DNA from: Rhodococcus wratislaviensis
Lineage (GTDB): Bacteria > Actinomycetota > Actinomycetes > Mycobacteriales > Mycobacteriaceae
Direction of reading: 5' to 3'
DNA length: 64,000 bases
Assembly (NCBI RefSeq): GCF_900455735.1
Contig: NZ_UAUI01000015.1
Span: 1-64,000, forward strand
Positions 16,908 to 25,001 of the stretch are shown one piece after another. How positions within the stretch are numbered: the stretch's first letter is position 1; each line of letters opens with the position of its first letter. The notes beneath the pieces were generated by a model, which did not search any database, was not told the DNA's origin, and saw only the letters and a program-made list of their open reading frames with translations. Made by a program: the position numbers and the translations under genes.

Positions 16908-17014
16908 CATTTCATTCTATCGCAGACGCCCGCGCACCAGAAGCGTTTCGGGTGCTCGACTTCCAGCGCAGAGACCTATTGACGAGACGTGGGTCACAGC
17001 CTAATCTTCGCATG

Positions 17015-17028
17015 AAGTGAGTTCAGTT
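17015..17028. promoter_or_regulatory. Cluster operator, site b
   Basis: AAGTGAGTTCAGTT, one mismatch from AACTGA-N2-TCAGTT, 16 bases before the GTG start at 17045. The same DNA serves the rightward operon; site a serves the leftward one. Confidence 0.6.
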
Positions 17029-17044
17029 TATCAAAGGAGAGCGC

Positions 17045-17518
17045 GTGCCTACTGACGAGGAGTTGCGAGCGTCGAATATCGACATCGCCCGCAGGTATCT
17101 CGACGCAATCAACACCTGGGACTTCGCTGTCAAACGTGAGCTCCTCTCGGAGCACATAGTCTTCGAAATGCGTTACGCACCACCGGGATTCAATCGTCGA
17201 ATGGAGGGTATCGAGGAAGTGATGGCCTTCCTGGAGACCATTCCCTCCCTCATCGAGACCGAGGGGCTGTACGACTTCAGGCTCGAGACGTATCACTCCG
17301 ATCCCGGGGAGGTCATCGCCGAGTACAAGAGCGACATGAAGATGGTCATTCCGGTCGAGCTGAGGAACGAGTACGTCACGCGTTTCACCATCCGGGATGG
17401 GAAGATCACCCATTTCTGCGAGTTCTTCGACCCGATTCCCCTGGTTGTCGCTCTCGGCGGCCGGGTGGAGCCAGCGACCATCGAAAGCGCCAGATCGGCC
17501 CATGCCGCAGGCGCCTAA
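17045..17518 (+). CDS. NTF2/SnoaL-fold protein (1 of 4)
   Basis: A 157-residue protein with the cone-shaped NTF2 fold pattern: RRYLDAINTWDFAVKRELLSEH, a middle helix MEGIEEVMAFLETIPS, then paired strands GEVIAEYKSD and YVTRFTIRDGKITHFCEFFDP. The family includes cyclases, limonene-epoxide hydrolase relatives and ketosteroid isomerase relatives. I cannot see the Asp-Arg-Asp set of limonene epoxide hydrolase with confidence, so the reaction is open. The GTG start is supported by AAAGGAG. First gene of the rightward operon, ahead of the luciferase-like monooxygenase. Confidence 0.85.
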   Translation: MPTDEELRASNIDIARRYLDAINTWDFAVKRELLSEHIVFEMRYAPPGFNRRMEGIEEVMAFLETIPSLIETEGLYDFRLETYHSDPGEVIAEYKSDMKMVIPVELRNEYVTRFTIRDGKITHFCEFFDPIPLVVALGGRVEPATIESARSAHAAGA

Positions 17519-17590
17519 CGCCCATCAGCACCATATGTGCTCGCTGGGCTCCGACAAAAGTCACGCTAGACCGAGAAACCGAGGTGTTGC

Positions 17591-18760
17591 ATGTCCGAAT
17601 CCAATTACCCGACCGCGTTCGGTGTCTTCATGGCCCCCTTCCACAAGATCGGAGTGAGCCCCACCGTTCTCTATGAGCGGGACCTGCAGATCATCGAGCT
17701 CGCCGACAGCCTCGGGTTCCAGGAGGCGTGGCTCGGCGAGCACCACTCCGGTGGTCACGAACCGATCGGCGCGCCCGAAATGCTGCTGGCAGCGGCTGCG
17801 CAACGAACCAAGACCATCAAGCTGGGGACGGCCGTCAACTCGCTGCCCTACCACAATCCCTTCCTCCTTGCGGAACGCCTGGTCACCCTCGATCACCTAT
17901 CTCGCGGTCGCGCGATCATGGGCTTCGGTCCCGGACAGCTGCTTTCCGACGCTTACATGCTGGGTATCGACCCGACGAAGCAGCGCGACATGATGCTCGA
18001 GGCCGCGGAGGTCATCGTTCGGTTGCTCCGGGGTGAGACGGTGACCGAGAAGACGGATTGGTTCGATCTGCGCGAGGCCAAACTGCAGGTACGCCCCTAT
18101 AGTGTGCCAGAGCTGGATGTAGTTGTCGCAGCTGTCACCTCACCGTCCGGGCCTGTCACTGCCGGGAGGCTGGGCGTGGGGATGATCAATCTTGCTGCCA
18201 CAAGCCCTGCCGCATTCGGCGCCCTTCGCGGTCATTGGAAGATCGCCGAGGACGAGGCGGCGAAGGCCGGGCGGACGGTGTCTCGTCGGAACTGGCGGCT
18301 CTCGGCGATCACCCACATCGCCGAGACGGAAGAGCAGGCGCGCCAGGACTGCACCCACGGGTTCGAGGAGATCTGGAACTATCTGGCGCATATCTCGCCG
18401 CTGCCGGCCTCCGAGAAGCCAGACGTCGAGGGAATGATCGACGAGGCCATCGAGTCTGGGTCGGTGCTGATCGGAACCCCCGACACTGCAATCGAGAAGA
18501 TCCGGCAACTTGCCGACCAGACGGGCGGCTTCGGAAGCTTTATCATGACCCTCACCGACTTCACCGACTACGAGCGCCAACGAAATGCCGTCAAGCTCTG
18601 GGCCGAGCACGTAATTCCCGAGTTCCGGGGCCAGCTGAAGCCGATCCGCGAGCACAACGCGTGGGTGCGGGGTAACGAGTGGAAGGCCGAGACCATGGCG
18701 GCCATCAACGCTGCCACCGAGAAGTACGCGGCACAGCATCAGCCGGTAGCGGTCAACTAA
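17591..18760 (+). CDS. Luciferase-like flavin-dependent monooxygenase (limonene monooxygenase-like)
   Basis: A 389-residue LLM-class TIM-barrel enzyme. Early motifs GFQEAWLGEHH and IKLGTAVNSLPYHNPFLLAE and RLVTLDHLSRGRAIMGFGPG are typical of the bacterial-luciferase superfamily; the C-terminal helices (GFGSFIMTLTDFTDYERQ) are complete. It uses reduced FMN and O2, supplied here probably by the divergent flavin reductase. From memory it resembles limonene 1,2-monooxygenase and related terpenoid enzymes, which agrees with the carveol-dehydrogenase-like SDR downstream. Substrate is inference. Confidence 0.88.
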   Translation: MSESNYPTAFGVFMAPFHKIGVSPTVLYERDLQIIELADSLGFQEAWLGEHHSGGHEPIGAPEMLLAAAAQRTKTIKLGTAVNSLPYHNPFLLAERLVTLDHLSRGRAIMGFGPGQLLSDAYMLGIDPTKQRDMMLEAAEVIVRLLRGETVTEKTDWFDLREAKLQVRPYSVPELDVVVAAVTSPSGPVTAGRLGVGMINLAATSPAAFGALRGHWKIAEDEAAKAGRTVSRRNWRLSAITHIAETEEQARQDCTHGFEEIWNYLAHISPLPASEKPDVEGMIDEAIESGSVLIGTPDTAIEKIRQLADQTGGFGSFIMTLTDFTDYERQRNAVKLWAEHVIPEFRGQLKPIREHNAWVRGNEWKAETMAAINAATEKYAAQHQPVAVN

Positions 18761-18852
18761 CACTCCATTCTCTCGAGCTGTGACACAGCCGTGTACAGCA
18801 GCCCGAGAGACAGGGCAGTTCCCGGCCTGACCACCAGGAAGACGATCTCACC

Positions 18853-19911
18853 ATGACTATCACCGACGAGAATCCGCTCGCGCAGAGCATCAGCCTCGCA
18901 CCGACGCTCGCTGACATCCGCGCGGAAGAACGAGTGATGGCCGCGATCAATCAGCTGTCCCGCGGGGAGGCCATCATCCTCACCGATGGGGTCGACTCGC
19001 CGACCAGCGGTGAGATCGTCATTCCTGCAGTTCGGATCAGCACGACTGATGCCGCTTTCGCTATCCGTCACTCATCAGGATTCCTGCAAGTCGCCCTACC
19101 GTCGGACCGTTGCGACGCCCTATTGCTTCCGGCTCAACAGGGTGCCGCTCCAGGTGCCGAACAGTGCGTCACCGTCGACGCGGCCACGGGTATCACCACC
19201 GGCATCTCTGCCGCGGACCGGGCACGCACGATCCGGCTCTTGGCGTCCTCGGATGCGTCACCCGCTTCATTCAGCCGTCCAGGCCATGTGGTGCCCCTAC
19301 GCACGGACGCGGCCCTGCCAATGTCGGAATTCGGGCATCCCGAAGCGGCAGTCCATCTGGTAGCGGCAGCCGGGTTCCCACCCGCCGCGGTGCTCACCAC
19401 AATCGTCGGCACTACCCACCCAACAGACGTCGCCTCAGGTGACGACCTGCATGAGTTCGCCCGCACCCACCAACTTCCTATCGTCGGGCTCCGTGACCTC
19501 GTCTCAGGGAAGACACCATCGCCAGGCCTCCACGTGTCAGTGGATACTCCAAGCGGAAGAACGCATCTCGAGTCATTCACCGACCTGGGTCACAACTACC
19601 TCTATGTGGCAATTGGTGAGCTGTCCGGTCGAGAGGACGTTCCCTTGCACCTGATTCCAGCAGATCGAGTGGTGATTGACGCAGGATCTTCACGGGCCGA
19701 GCCGCGCATTCTGATCGGACTTCCCCAGACGCCGGGGGATGAATATTGCCGTGTGATCGACAGGCTTCAACAGCCGCACAGCGTGATCCGCACCATCCTC
19801 CGCCGTCTCGGTTGCCTATCAGTGGTAGCACACTTCGACCTCGACAAGCCTCAGATCACCGGCAACGGAAGGACCATTCACGGCGTCTGCAGTTCCGACG
19901 CAAGAGGATAA
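18853..19911 (+). CDS. RibB/RibBA-like protein with altered active site
   Basis: 352 residues. Residues about 25-215 follow 3,4-dihydroxy-2-butanone-4-phosphate synthase: AINQLSRGEAIIL, FAIRHSSGFLQVALPSDRCD, TGITTGISAADRARTIRLLA and SRPGHVVPLRTD. The acidic metal/substrate loop (LDDEDRENE in E. coli RibB) is replaced by LTDGVDSPTSGE, and HGSG became HSSG. The C-terminal part (about 220-352) is a GTP-cyclohydrolase-II-like region without the zinc cysteines. The chain ends abruptly at a junction with a permease remnant. It may once have boosted flavin supply to the monooxygenase; the lost residues argue for another role or inactivity. Confidence 0.75.
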   Translation: MTITDENPLAQSISLAPTLADIRAEERVMAAINQLSRGEAIILTDGVDSPTSGEIVIPAVRISTTDAAFAIRHSSGFLQVALPSDRCDALLLPAQQGAAPGAEQCVTVDAATGITTGISAADRARTIRLLASSDASPASFSRPGHVVPLRTDAALPMSEFGHPEAAVHLVAAAGFPPAAVLTTIVGTTHPTDVASGDDLHEFARTHQLPIVGLRDLVSGKTPSPGLHVSVDTPSGRTHLESFTDLGHNYLYVAIGELSGREDVPLHLIPADRVVIDAGSSRAEPRILIGLPQTPGDEYCRVIDRLQQPHSVIRTILRRLGCLSVVAHFDLDKPQITGNGRTIHGVCSSDARG

Positions 19912-20134
19912 CCTCCTTCCCGCGTTTGCCGCGATCTTCCTGGGATCGACCCAGGTTCATCCCGGCCGAGCGAATGTGGCTGGGACGCTGATAGCGATCG
20001 CTCTGCTGGCAACCGGAGCCAAGGGGCTTCAACTGCTCGGCGTGCCGATCTGGACGAGCAGCCTGTTCAACGGTGCCGCGCTCTTGGCCGCAGTGTCCAT
20101 AGCTCAGATCAGGCGCAGTAAGTCGCGGTCATAG
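19907..20134 (+). pseudogene. C-terminal fragment of an RbsC-type sugar ABC permease
   Basis: Starting inside the last codons of the RibB-like gene, one frame reads DNLLPAFAAIFLGSTQVHPG, GTLIAIALLATGAKGLQLLG and TSSLFNGAALLAAVSIAQIRR to a TAG at 20132. This matches the end of ribose-type permeases, where E. coli RbsC has a GGTSLAGGKG loop, LNNGLNLLGVS and a last hydrophobic helix. Only about 75 residues remain, with no start, so it is a remnant joined at a deletion point. Confidence 0.75.
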
Positions 20135-20200
20135 CTCGCCGCACGCCCTGATCTCTGCCGCCGAATCGTCCCCAACCTACCCACGAGAAGAGGAACGGAA

Positions 20201-21037
20201 ATGGCCGATCTAACAGGGAAAACTGCCCTCGTAACAGGTGGAGCGCGAGGACAGGGCCGTTCGCACGCCCTCGCCCTTGCCAAAGCCGGCGCTTCAGTCG
20301 CCATCCTCGACGTCTGCGAAGATATCAAGAATGTCTCGTACCCCCTTTCCTCGCAGGCGGAGATGGACGAAACGATGCGGCTCATCAACGAGGCTGACGG
20401 GAAAGCTCTTGCACTCAAGGCAGACGTGCGCGACCGGGAGGCAATCAGCGATGCAGTCGAACGGATCGTCGACACGTTTGGATCGCTAGATATTCTTGCA
20501 ATCAATCACGGCGTCATGGCGATCAGCGAATTTCGCCACATGGATCCTGCCGACTGGGACGTGGTCATCGACATCAACCTCAACGGCGTATTCAACGTGC
20601 TGCACGCGGGACTTCCGCATCTGCTGAATCAGACCTGGGGACGGGTGATCATCACGTCGTCGATGGCGGGCAAAGGCGGGTACCCGCAATTCAGTCACTA
20701 CTCGGCCTCCAAGTGGGCGGTCATCGGGCTGGCAAAGACCGTCGCCCTCGAGGTGGCCACCACCGGGACCACCGTGAACGTCATCTGTCCCTGCTGCGTC
20801 GACACACCGATCATCCACAACAGCGTCATGTACGGGCTATTCCGACCCGACCTCGACTCCCCGACAATCGACGATGTCGCCGAGGAATTCCGCCGGTATC
20901 AGCCCCAGGGAGTTCCATGGATTCCCCCTCAGGCAATCACGGACGCACTGATGTTTCTGGTCTCAGACGGTGCGAAACACATGACCGGAGAGACCCTCTC
21001 AGTTGCGGCAGGCCAAAACGCCAACGGTGCGGCATAA
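20201..21037 (+). CDS. Mycofactocin-type SDR, carveol-dehydrogenase-like
   Basis: A 278-residue short-chain dehydrogenase. TGGARGQGRSHA is the cofactor motif, followed by the insertion ILDVCEDIKNVSYPLSSQAEMD that marks the mycofactocin-associated SDR group; NHG and the catalytic SS...YSASK (HYSASKWAVIGLAK) follow. Members include (-)-trans-carveol dehydrogenase of Rhodococcus, and they hold NAD non-exchangeably, needing the mycofactocin redox peptide system. AAGAGGAACGG precedes the ATG. It would oxidise the alcohol made by the upstream monooxygenase pathway. Confidence 0.9.
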   Translation: MADLTGKTALVTGGARGQGRSHALALAKAGASVAILDVCEDIKNVSYPLSSQAEMDETMRLINEADGKALALKADVRDREAISDAVERIVDTFGSLDILAINHGVMAISEFRHMDPADWDVVIDINLNGVFNVLHAGLPHLLNQTWGRVIITSSMAGKGGYPQFSHYSASKWAVIGLAKTVALEVATTGTTVNVICPCCVDTPIIHNSVMYGLFRPDLDSPTIDDVAEEFRRYQPQGVPWIPPQAITDALMFLVSDGAKHMTGETLSVAAGQNANGAA

Positions 21038-21736
21038 CCAGTCCATCACCGTCATATCGTTCGCGGCGTCCATCAGGGTGCGGATTCACAGGAAGGACGG
21101 GCGGGATTGGAGGTGCGGTCGCGGGCGGCGACCACCCGGCCGAACATGCTGAACAGATCGTGGGCGTGACCGGAATGAGCAACACATCGGCGCGAACCCC
21201 AGATCCACCCTCGGTGCGCGGTGATCGATGGGGCGTGTCCTTGAGATATTCGGCACGGCTGACTAATTCGGATTTCCTCCGTTCCGGACTGTCCCACAAC
21301 GCCGGGCATCTCGGAGGTGCCACTATCACCATTCGGACGGTAGCGGGCGCAGTCTGCGAAACCCGAGATCTCCTCCCGACCGCCACCGGTACGGCGCCAT
21401 CACCCGTGCTTCACCAACCCCACCGCACCCATTCCCTCGACTCCGGCATGCCCCACCGCACACCCGCCTTCATCGATATCGTGCACTCGGACCGGATCGA
21501 CGGACCTGCTCCACCTGCCCTGGGTGCGTTGTCGGCGCCAACTCCGCCTGAATCCCAGCACTCGGCGACCGCCACTGTTCGGAGGCCACGCCTTGCTCGG
21601 TGTTCACGACACGATCATCGCCGACCGATGCCCCGGGGGCAGGCACAGCGCTGCCCCTACCACTCGCGTTGTGACGCCGAAGCCATTCCCTTTCAACTGA
21701 TTTCGGTTGCACAGCCGACAGAAATAGAGTTCACTT
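21038..21736. other. Spacer between the SDR and site c
   Basis: No gene can be supported over these 700 bases. Open frames exist on both strands but have Arg/Pro/Ser-rich shadow composition and no ribosome sites. The right end contains AT-rich promoter-like DNA leading to site c. Confidence 0.4.
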
Positions 21737-21750
21737 AACTGAGTTCAGTT
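21737..21750. promoter_or_regulatory. Cluster operator, site c (perfect)
   Basis: AACTGAGTTCAGTT is a perfect AACTGA-N2-TCAGTT palindrome, 75 bases before the small gene at 21825. A second GAGTTCACTTAA half-like element lies immediately to its left. Confidence 0.65.
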
Positions 21751-21824
21751 TACGCAGTAGTCGCAAACGGAACCTACTTCGCGAGGCGGCCGCCTCCCGT
21801 GGCGCATGAGGAAAAGGAGCGAGA

Positions 21825-21959
21825 ATGACCAGCAAGCCGAATATCCGAATCGAGCCGATAATGGCCCCTTGGAAGGATCTAACCCTCGCGTCCATCGCGG
21901 CGACGCCGTCGGATCGTCCCTGTCCTAGGCCCGCACTTGTCGAGGGACAGCCGGCATGA
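21825..21959 (+). CDS. 44-residue leader or small protein coupled to the SDR
   Basis: The ATG at 21825 follows a strong AAGGAGCGAG ribosome site. The frame gives MTSKPNIRIEPIMAPWKD and a Pro/Cys-containing tail, and its TGA overlaps the ATG of the SDR at 21956 as ATGA. The strong site and the overlap argue for translation and coupling. I do not recognise the peptide; it might be a small accessory protein, a leader, or the remnant of a longer gene. Confidence 0.5.
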   Translation: MTSKPNIRIEPIMAPWKDLTLASIAATPSDRPCPRPALVEGQPA

Positions 21960-22801
21960 TCAATCTCACCGGCAAGGTCGCCATTGTCACCGGCGCAGCG
22001 TCCTTCCATGGCGACGACGATCCTTACCGCGTCGGCCAAGGCGCATCGACAGCGAGTCTGCTTGCGCAACTCGGCGCCAAAGTCGTACTCGCGGACATCC
22101 ACGGCGAGGTTGCGGAGCAACGGGCGAAGCAGATCAGGGCCGACGGTGGCGACGCGATCGCCGTCGAGACCGACGTCCGCGTCGAGGAACAGGTCCAGCG
22201 GATGGTTACGACCGCGGTGGACGAGTTCGGACGCCTCGACATTCTGCACAACAACGCCGCCGACCTGAGGATCCCATGGGAGCCCGGCGACCCCCCCATC
22301 ACGGAATTCGTGGTGGACACCTTCCGTACCCAGATCGCAACACTGCTCCTGGGCCCGATGCTCGGCTGCAAGCACGCGATCCCGGCAATGGTGAACACCG
22401 GCGGCGGCAGCATCACCTGCACGTCGTCGATATCCGGCGAAATGGGCGAGCTCAACTTGACCACCTATAGCGTCGCAAAGGCGGGCGTCAACCAGCTCGT
22501 GCGCGCTGTCTCCGCACAGCATGGCAAACAGGGAATCCGGTGCAACGCCGTGGCGCCCGGACTCATACTGAGCTCCCCCGGTCTCCAACTCGGGGACGAG
22601 CTGATTACCCAGTACACGCGCCACTGCGACACCCCTCACGTCGGTCAGCCCGAGGACATCGCCCGGGTCGTCGCGTTCCTGCACTCCGATGCCGCGCGAT
22701 ACATCACAGGGCAGGTCATCAGAGTCGACGGGGGCTTCACCGAGCACTCCCCGATGGTCACCGAGGGTCGTGCATCCGGCCTCGTCGCCGGAACCACGTG
22801 A
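21956..22801 (+). CDS. SDR-family oxidoreductase with enlarged glycine loop
   Basis: A 281-residue short-chain dehydrogenase. Catalytic residues are in CTSSISGEMGELNLTTYSVAK, with the LDILHNNAAD motif before them and YITGQVIRVDGGFTEHSP at the end. The cofactor loop is unusual: instead of TGAASGIG it reads TGAASFHGDDDPYRVGQGAS, about eight residues longer with three consecutive Asp. The substrate is unknown; the place under operator site c puts it in the terpenoid cluster, where it could act on a ring hydroxyl or ketone. Confidence 0.88.
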   Translation: MINLTGKVAIVTGAASFHGDDDPYRVGQGASTASLLAQLGAKVVLADIHGEVAEQRAKQIRADGGDAIAVETDVRVEEQVQRMVTTAVDEFGRLDILHNNAADLRIPWEPGDPPITEFVVDTFRTQIATLLLGPMLGCKHAIPAMVNTGGGSITCTSSISGEMGELNLTTYSVAKAGVNQLVRAVSAQHGKQGIRCNAVAPGLILSSPGLQLGDELITQYTRHCDTPHVGQPEDIARVVAFLHSDAARYITGQVIRVDGGFTEHSPMVTEGRASGLVAGTT

Positions 22802-23322
22802 GGATCAGCGCCTTGCGACACCCGCCGAAAACGCGAGGCGACAGGACATCCGGACACCCCGCACTCTGACCTGATCGGTGAAAGCGCCCCACCGAGCAAT
22901 GGGGTTCACATCGTCGTCGGCGGGTTTGGCGACTTCTCTGTTGAGAATGTCCGAATGGACGTAGTGACGTCACCCCGAAACACGCATGTTTCGCGAAATG
23001 TCAGGTCCGCCCTCGCGGATCGGAGAGTTGGGGGCTCCCCGATCCACGTGACGGTCAGGCACGGTCCCGCCCCAGCGATTGCGGCCGAAAGGGAGTAGCG
23101 TGCACCAATAGACGTGATCGCGAAAGCATCGCGAATCGGCTCCGGTCAGGCCTGCGCGCACGTGGATTGCTCACCTGAGCAAGCGGCAATGGCGTTCGCG
23201 GTTCCCGATCGGGACGTCTCGTCCTCATGCCGCAGCCCAGATCCAGCGCGCCCAAGAGACACAATCTCGAGGAATTGGTTCCGATTACCCGTCTCTGCGG
23301 AGTCACGCTCCCACCGTGAGCG
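22802..23322. other. Spacer without a gene
   Basis: No frame is convincing. Small inverted repeats such as CGAAAC-N6-GTTTCG (about 22976-22993) and GCGA-N5-TCGC (near 23120) occur. CGCTCCCACC at 23305-23314 is the reverse complement of part of the tandem repeat that follows, so a hairpin is possible. Confidence 0.35.
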
Positions 23323-23390
23323 CGGTCTCGGTGGGAGCGCGGTCTCGGTGGGAGCGCGGTCTCGGTGGGAGCGCGGTCTCGGTGGGAGCG
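23323..23390. repeat. Four perfect 17-bp tandem repeats
   Basis: CGGTCTCGGTGGGAGCG is repeated four times without change or spacer (23323-23339, 23340-23356, 23357-23373, 23374-23390). An inverted partial copy lies just upstream at 23305-23314. The unit length and absence of spacers exclude CRISPR. Identical units suggest recent expansion, and the copy number may vary between strains. Confidence 0.9.
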
Positions 23391-23740
23391 ATCGAGCACC
23401 CCAGTTGATAACAAGCAGACGGCGTGAACACAGTGGCACACCCACGCTGTCGGAACCGAGAGCGCGACACCGGGAACGGGTCACTCGGACCCACCTGCCC
23501 CTGCCGCCAGCATCGATGCGGCGCACGCCACTACGTGCAGGCCGACGGTGTAGCGCCCCTGCCAGCTACCCATCGGAGGCGGCGGCGCTTGACTGCGCCA
23601 CAACATAACCGGCGTTACCACCTCTTCCCGGCACCTCGTTGGCACCACGTCTCCCGACCAACAACCCCTGCCTCGAAGCGAGTCACCATTCCCATCGTGT
23701 GCTGGAGTTCGAGAAGATAGGCTCGCTTCCTGAGCTTCGT
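23391..23740. other. Spacer without a gene
   Basis: I see nothing convincing between the tandem repeat and the alcohol-dehydrogenase remnant; frames on both strands have shadow composition. Confidence 0.35.
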
Positions 23741-23823
23741 TCAGAGCGTCAGCATGACCTTGATGGCGCGGCACTCATGCATTGCCTTGTAGCACCCTCG
23801 GCCGCCTGTTCCAGCGGCAGGAT
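23741..23823 (-). pseudogene. C-terminal remnant of a zinc alcohol dehydrogenase
   Basis: The reverse strand reads ILPLEQAAEG, then with one extra base GYKAMHECRAIKVMLTL and a stop at 23743-23741. This is the usual end of zinc-dependent (NDMA-type) alcohol dehydrogenases, where LPLxxxxEGYxAM and RAIKVxxxx close the chain. The extra T breaks the frame, and nothing recognisable lies further upstream. It follows the leftward aldehyde dehydrogenase/SnoaL operon in the same direction, so an alcohol dehydrogenase may once have been its last gene. Confidence 0.6.
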
Positions 23824-23987
23824 CAGGCACAAGGCACTCAGAGCTCGGAACTTCGCACCTACGCCGTACCTACACTTTCGGTGGACACGCGTCCGCCTCG
23901 GCCCCCGCCGACCAACCTCATGACACGATCGGTCTGTCCGGAGCCTCTACCCGGTAACGTCGAGTGTTTCTATGAACCTCAGTGTGT

Positions 23988-24428
23988 TCAGTACGAATCG
24001 AGCTGTGGTGGCATCAGTGGACTAATGCGTCGTGAGGCGATACGCCAACCGTCCGCAGTGCGCCTGTAAGTATCGTCGTTGAGGCAAAAGCACCGAACGG
24101 TCGCACCATCTTTGTTGTGTCCGTCCTGGAGGAGGTAGTTGCTCCCGTAAGCCTCGTCGGAACCGCTGAACTCGATGACGAAGTTGCTGAACAGGTGCAT
24201 CTGGTCCGCCATGACTTCCTGGTTATGGGCGAAGAACTCCTGGATCGCCGCGCGACCCGAGTAGCTCTTTAGTCCCATCGGTCCGGCGTCGAACACGGCA
24301 TCATCGGCATATGGCTCCATCAGCGCCTCCATGTTGAACTGGTCGAGCCCCCGTGCGTAACGCGCAGAGAGCATACGAATTTCTTCGATGTCCGCGGTTT
24401 GCTGCGGGCTGACGGTGGGAATGGTCAT
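23988..24428 (-). CDS. NTF2/SnoaL-fold protein (2 of 4)
   Basis: A 146-residue protein: ADIEEIRMLSARYARGLDQF, EALMEPYADDAVFDAGPMG, then strands HLFSNFVIEFSG, YGSNYLLQDGH and a C-terminal DDTYRRTADGWRIASRRISP, the usual SnoaL-like layout. GAGGAGAG precedes the ATG at 24428; longer frames on this strand are not supported. It is the last intact gene of the leftward operon. The closely related neighbours at 24469 and 25002 suggest local duplication; they might form hetero-oligomers or act on successive intermediates. Confidence 0.85.
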   Translation of the reverse strand: MTIPTVSPQQTADIEEIRMLSARYARGLDQFNMEALMEPYADDAVFDAGPMGLKSYSGRAAIQEFFAHNQEVMADQMHLFSNFVIEFSGSDEAYGSNYLLQDGHNKDGATVRCFCLNDDTYRRTADGWRIASRRISPLMPPQLDSY

Positions 24429-24468
24429 GCACTCTCCTCGATAGGTCTGTGAGTTTCCGGGCGACAAA

Positions 24469-24945
24469 TCACTCGGCGGCGGCTTGACGGGCCAGGAAGC
24501 CCTCACCAAGCATGCGCTCGGGCCAAATGAAGTTGAGACTCTGGCGCAAGATCTTCCAACCGTCATCGGTGCGGCTGTAGGACTCCTCGTAGACGCCAAG
24601 CCAGTAGAGTGGGCTGCCCCCTTCGCGGATCTGATCACCGGTGACGAAGTCGAGAAGATAGACAAGCCCCGTCGCAGTGTCCGTCCCGGTGAGCTCGACG
24701 ACGTGATTGACCACGACGTGCAGGTTGGAGAAGTACCCACTGGCGTAGAAGGGTCTTTCGGCCGCGGCGAAATTCTGTTTGAACTCAGTCCGGTCCGTCC
24801 AACTCCCGTATGGACCGAAATCACACACCGCGTCGGGGTGATACAGCTCCACCAGCTCATCCAAACGGCCCCCGTCGAGGTAGGCCGATCCGAGAGTTCG
24901 GAGATGTTTGATGGATTCGATGTCGAGCAGTTCTTCGATTGTCAT
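24469..24945 (-). CDS. NTF2/SnoaL-fold protein (3 of 4)
   Basis: A 158-residue protein with MTIEELLDIESIKHLRTLGS, LDGGRLDELVELYHPDAVCDFG, then NLHVVVNHVVELTGTDTATG and SYSRTDDGWKILRQSLNFIW, a standard SnoaL-like fold. GAGGAATAG lies before the ATG. It shares the H-P-D-A-V-x-D/F pattern with the other copies, where the Asp and nearby His could be catalytic. Encoded between two relatives in the operon headed by the aldehyde dehydrogenase. Confidence 0.87.
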   Translation of the reverse strand: MTIEELLDIESIKHLRTLGSAYLDGGRLDELVELYHPDAVCDFGPYGSWTDRTEFKQNFAAAERPFYASGYFSNLHVVVNHVVELTGTDTATGLVYLLDFVTGDQIREGGSPLYWLGVYEESYSRTDDGWKILRQSLNFIWPERMLGEGFLARQAAAE

Positions 24946-25001
24946 GAACTCTATTCCTCAGAAGGTATCTCGTGAAGGGAAGAAGTGCGCTCGCCGAATC
25001 T

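Noticed and set aside
23323..23390. CRISPR array
   Set aside because: Units are 17 bp, directly adjacent with no spacers, and no cas genes are near.
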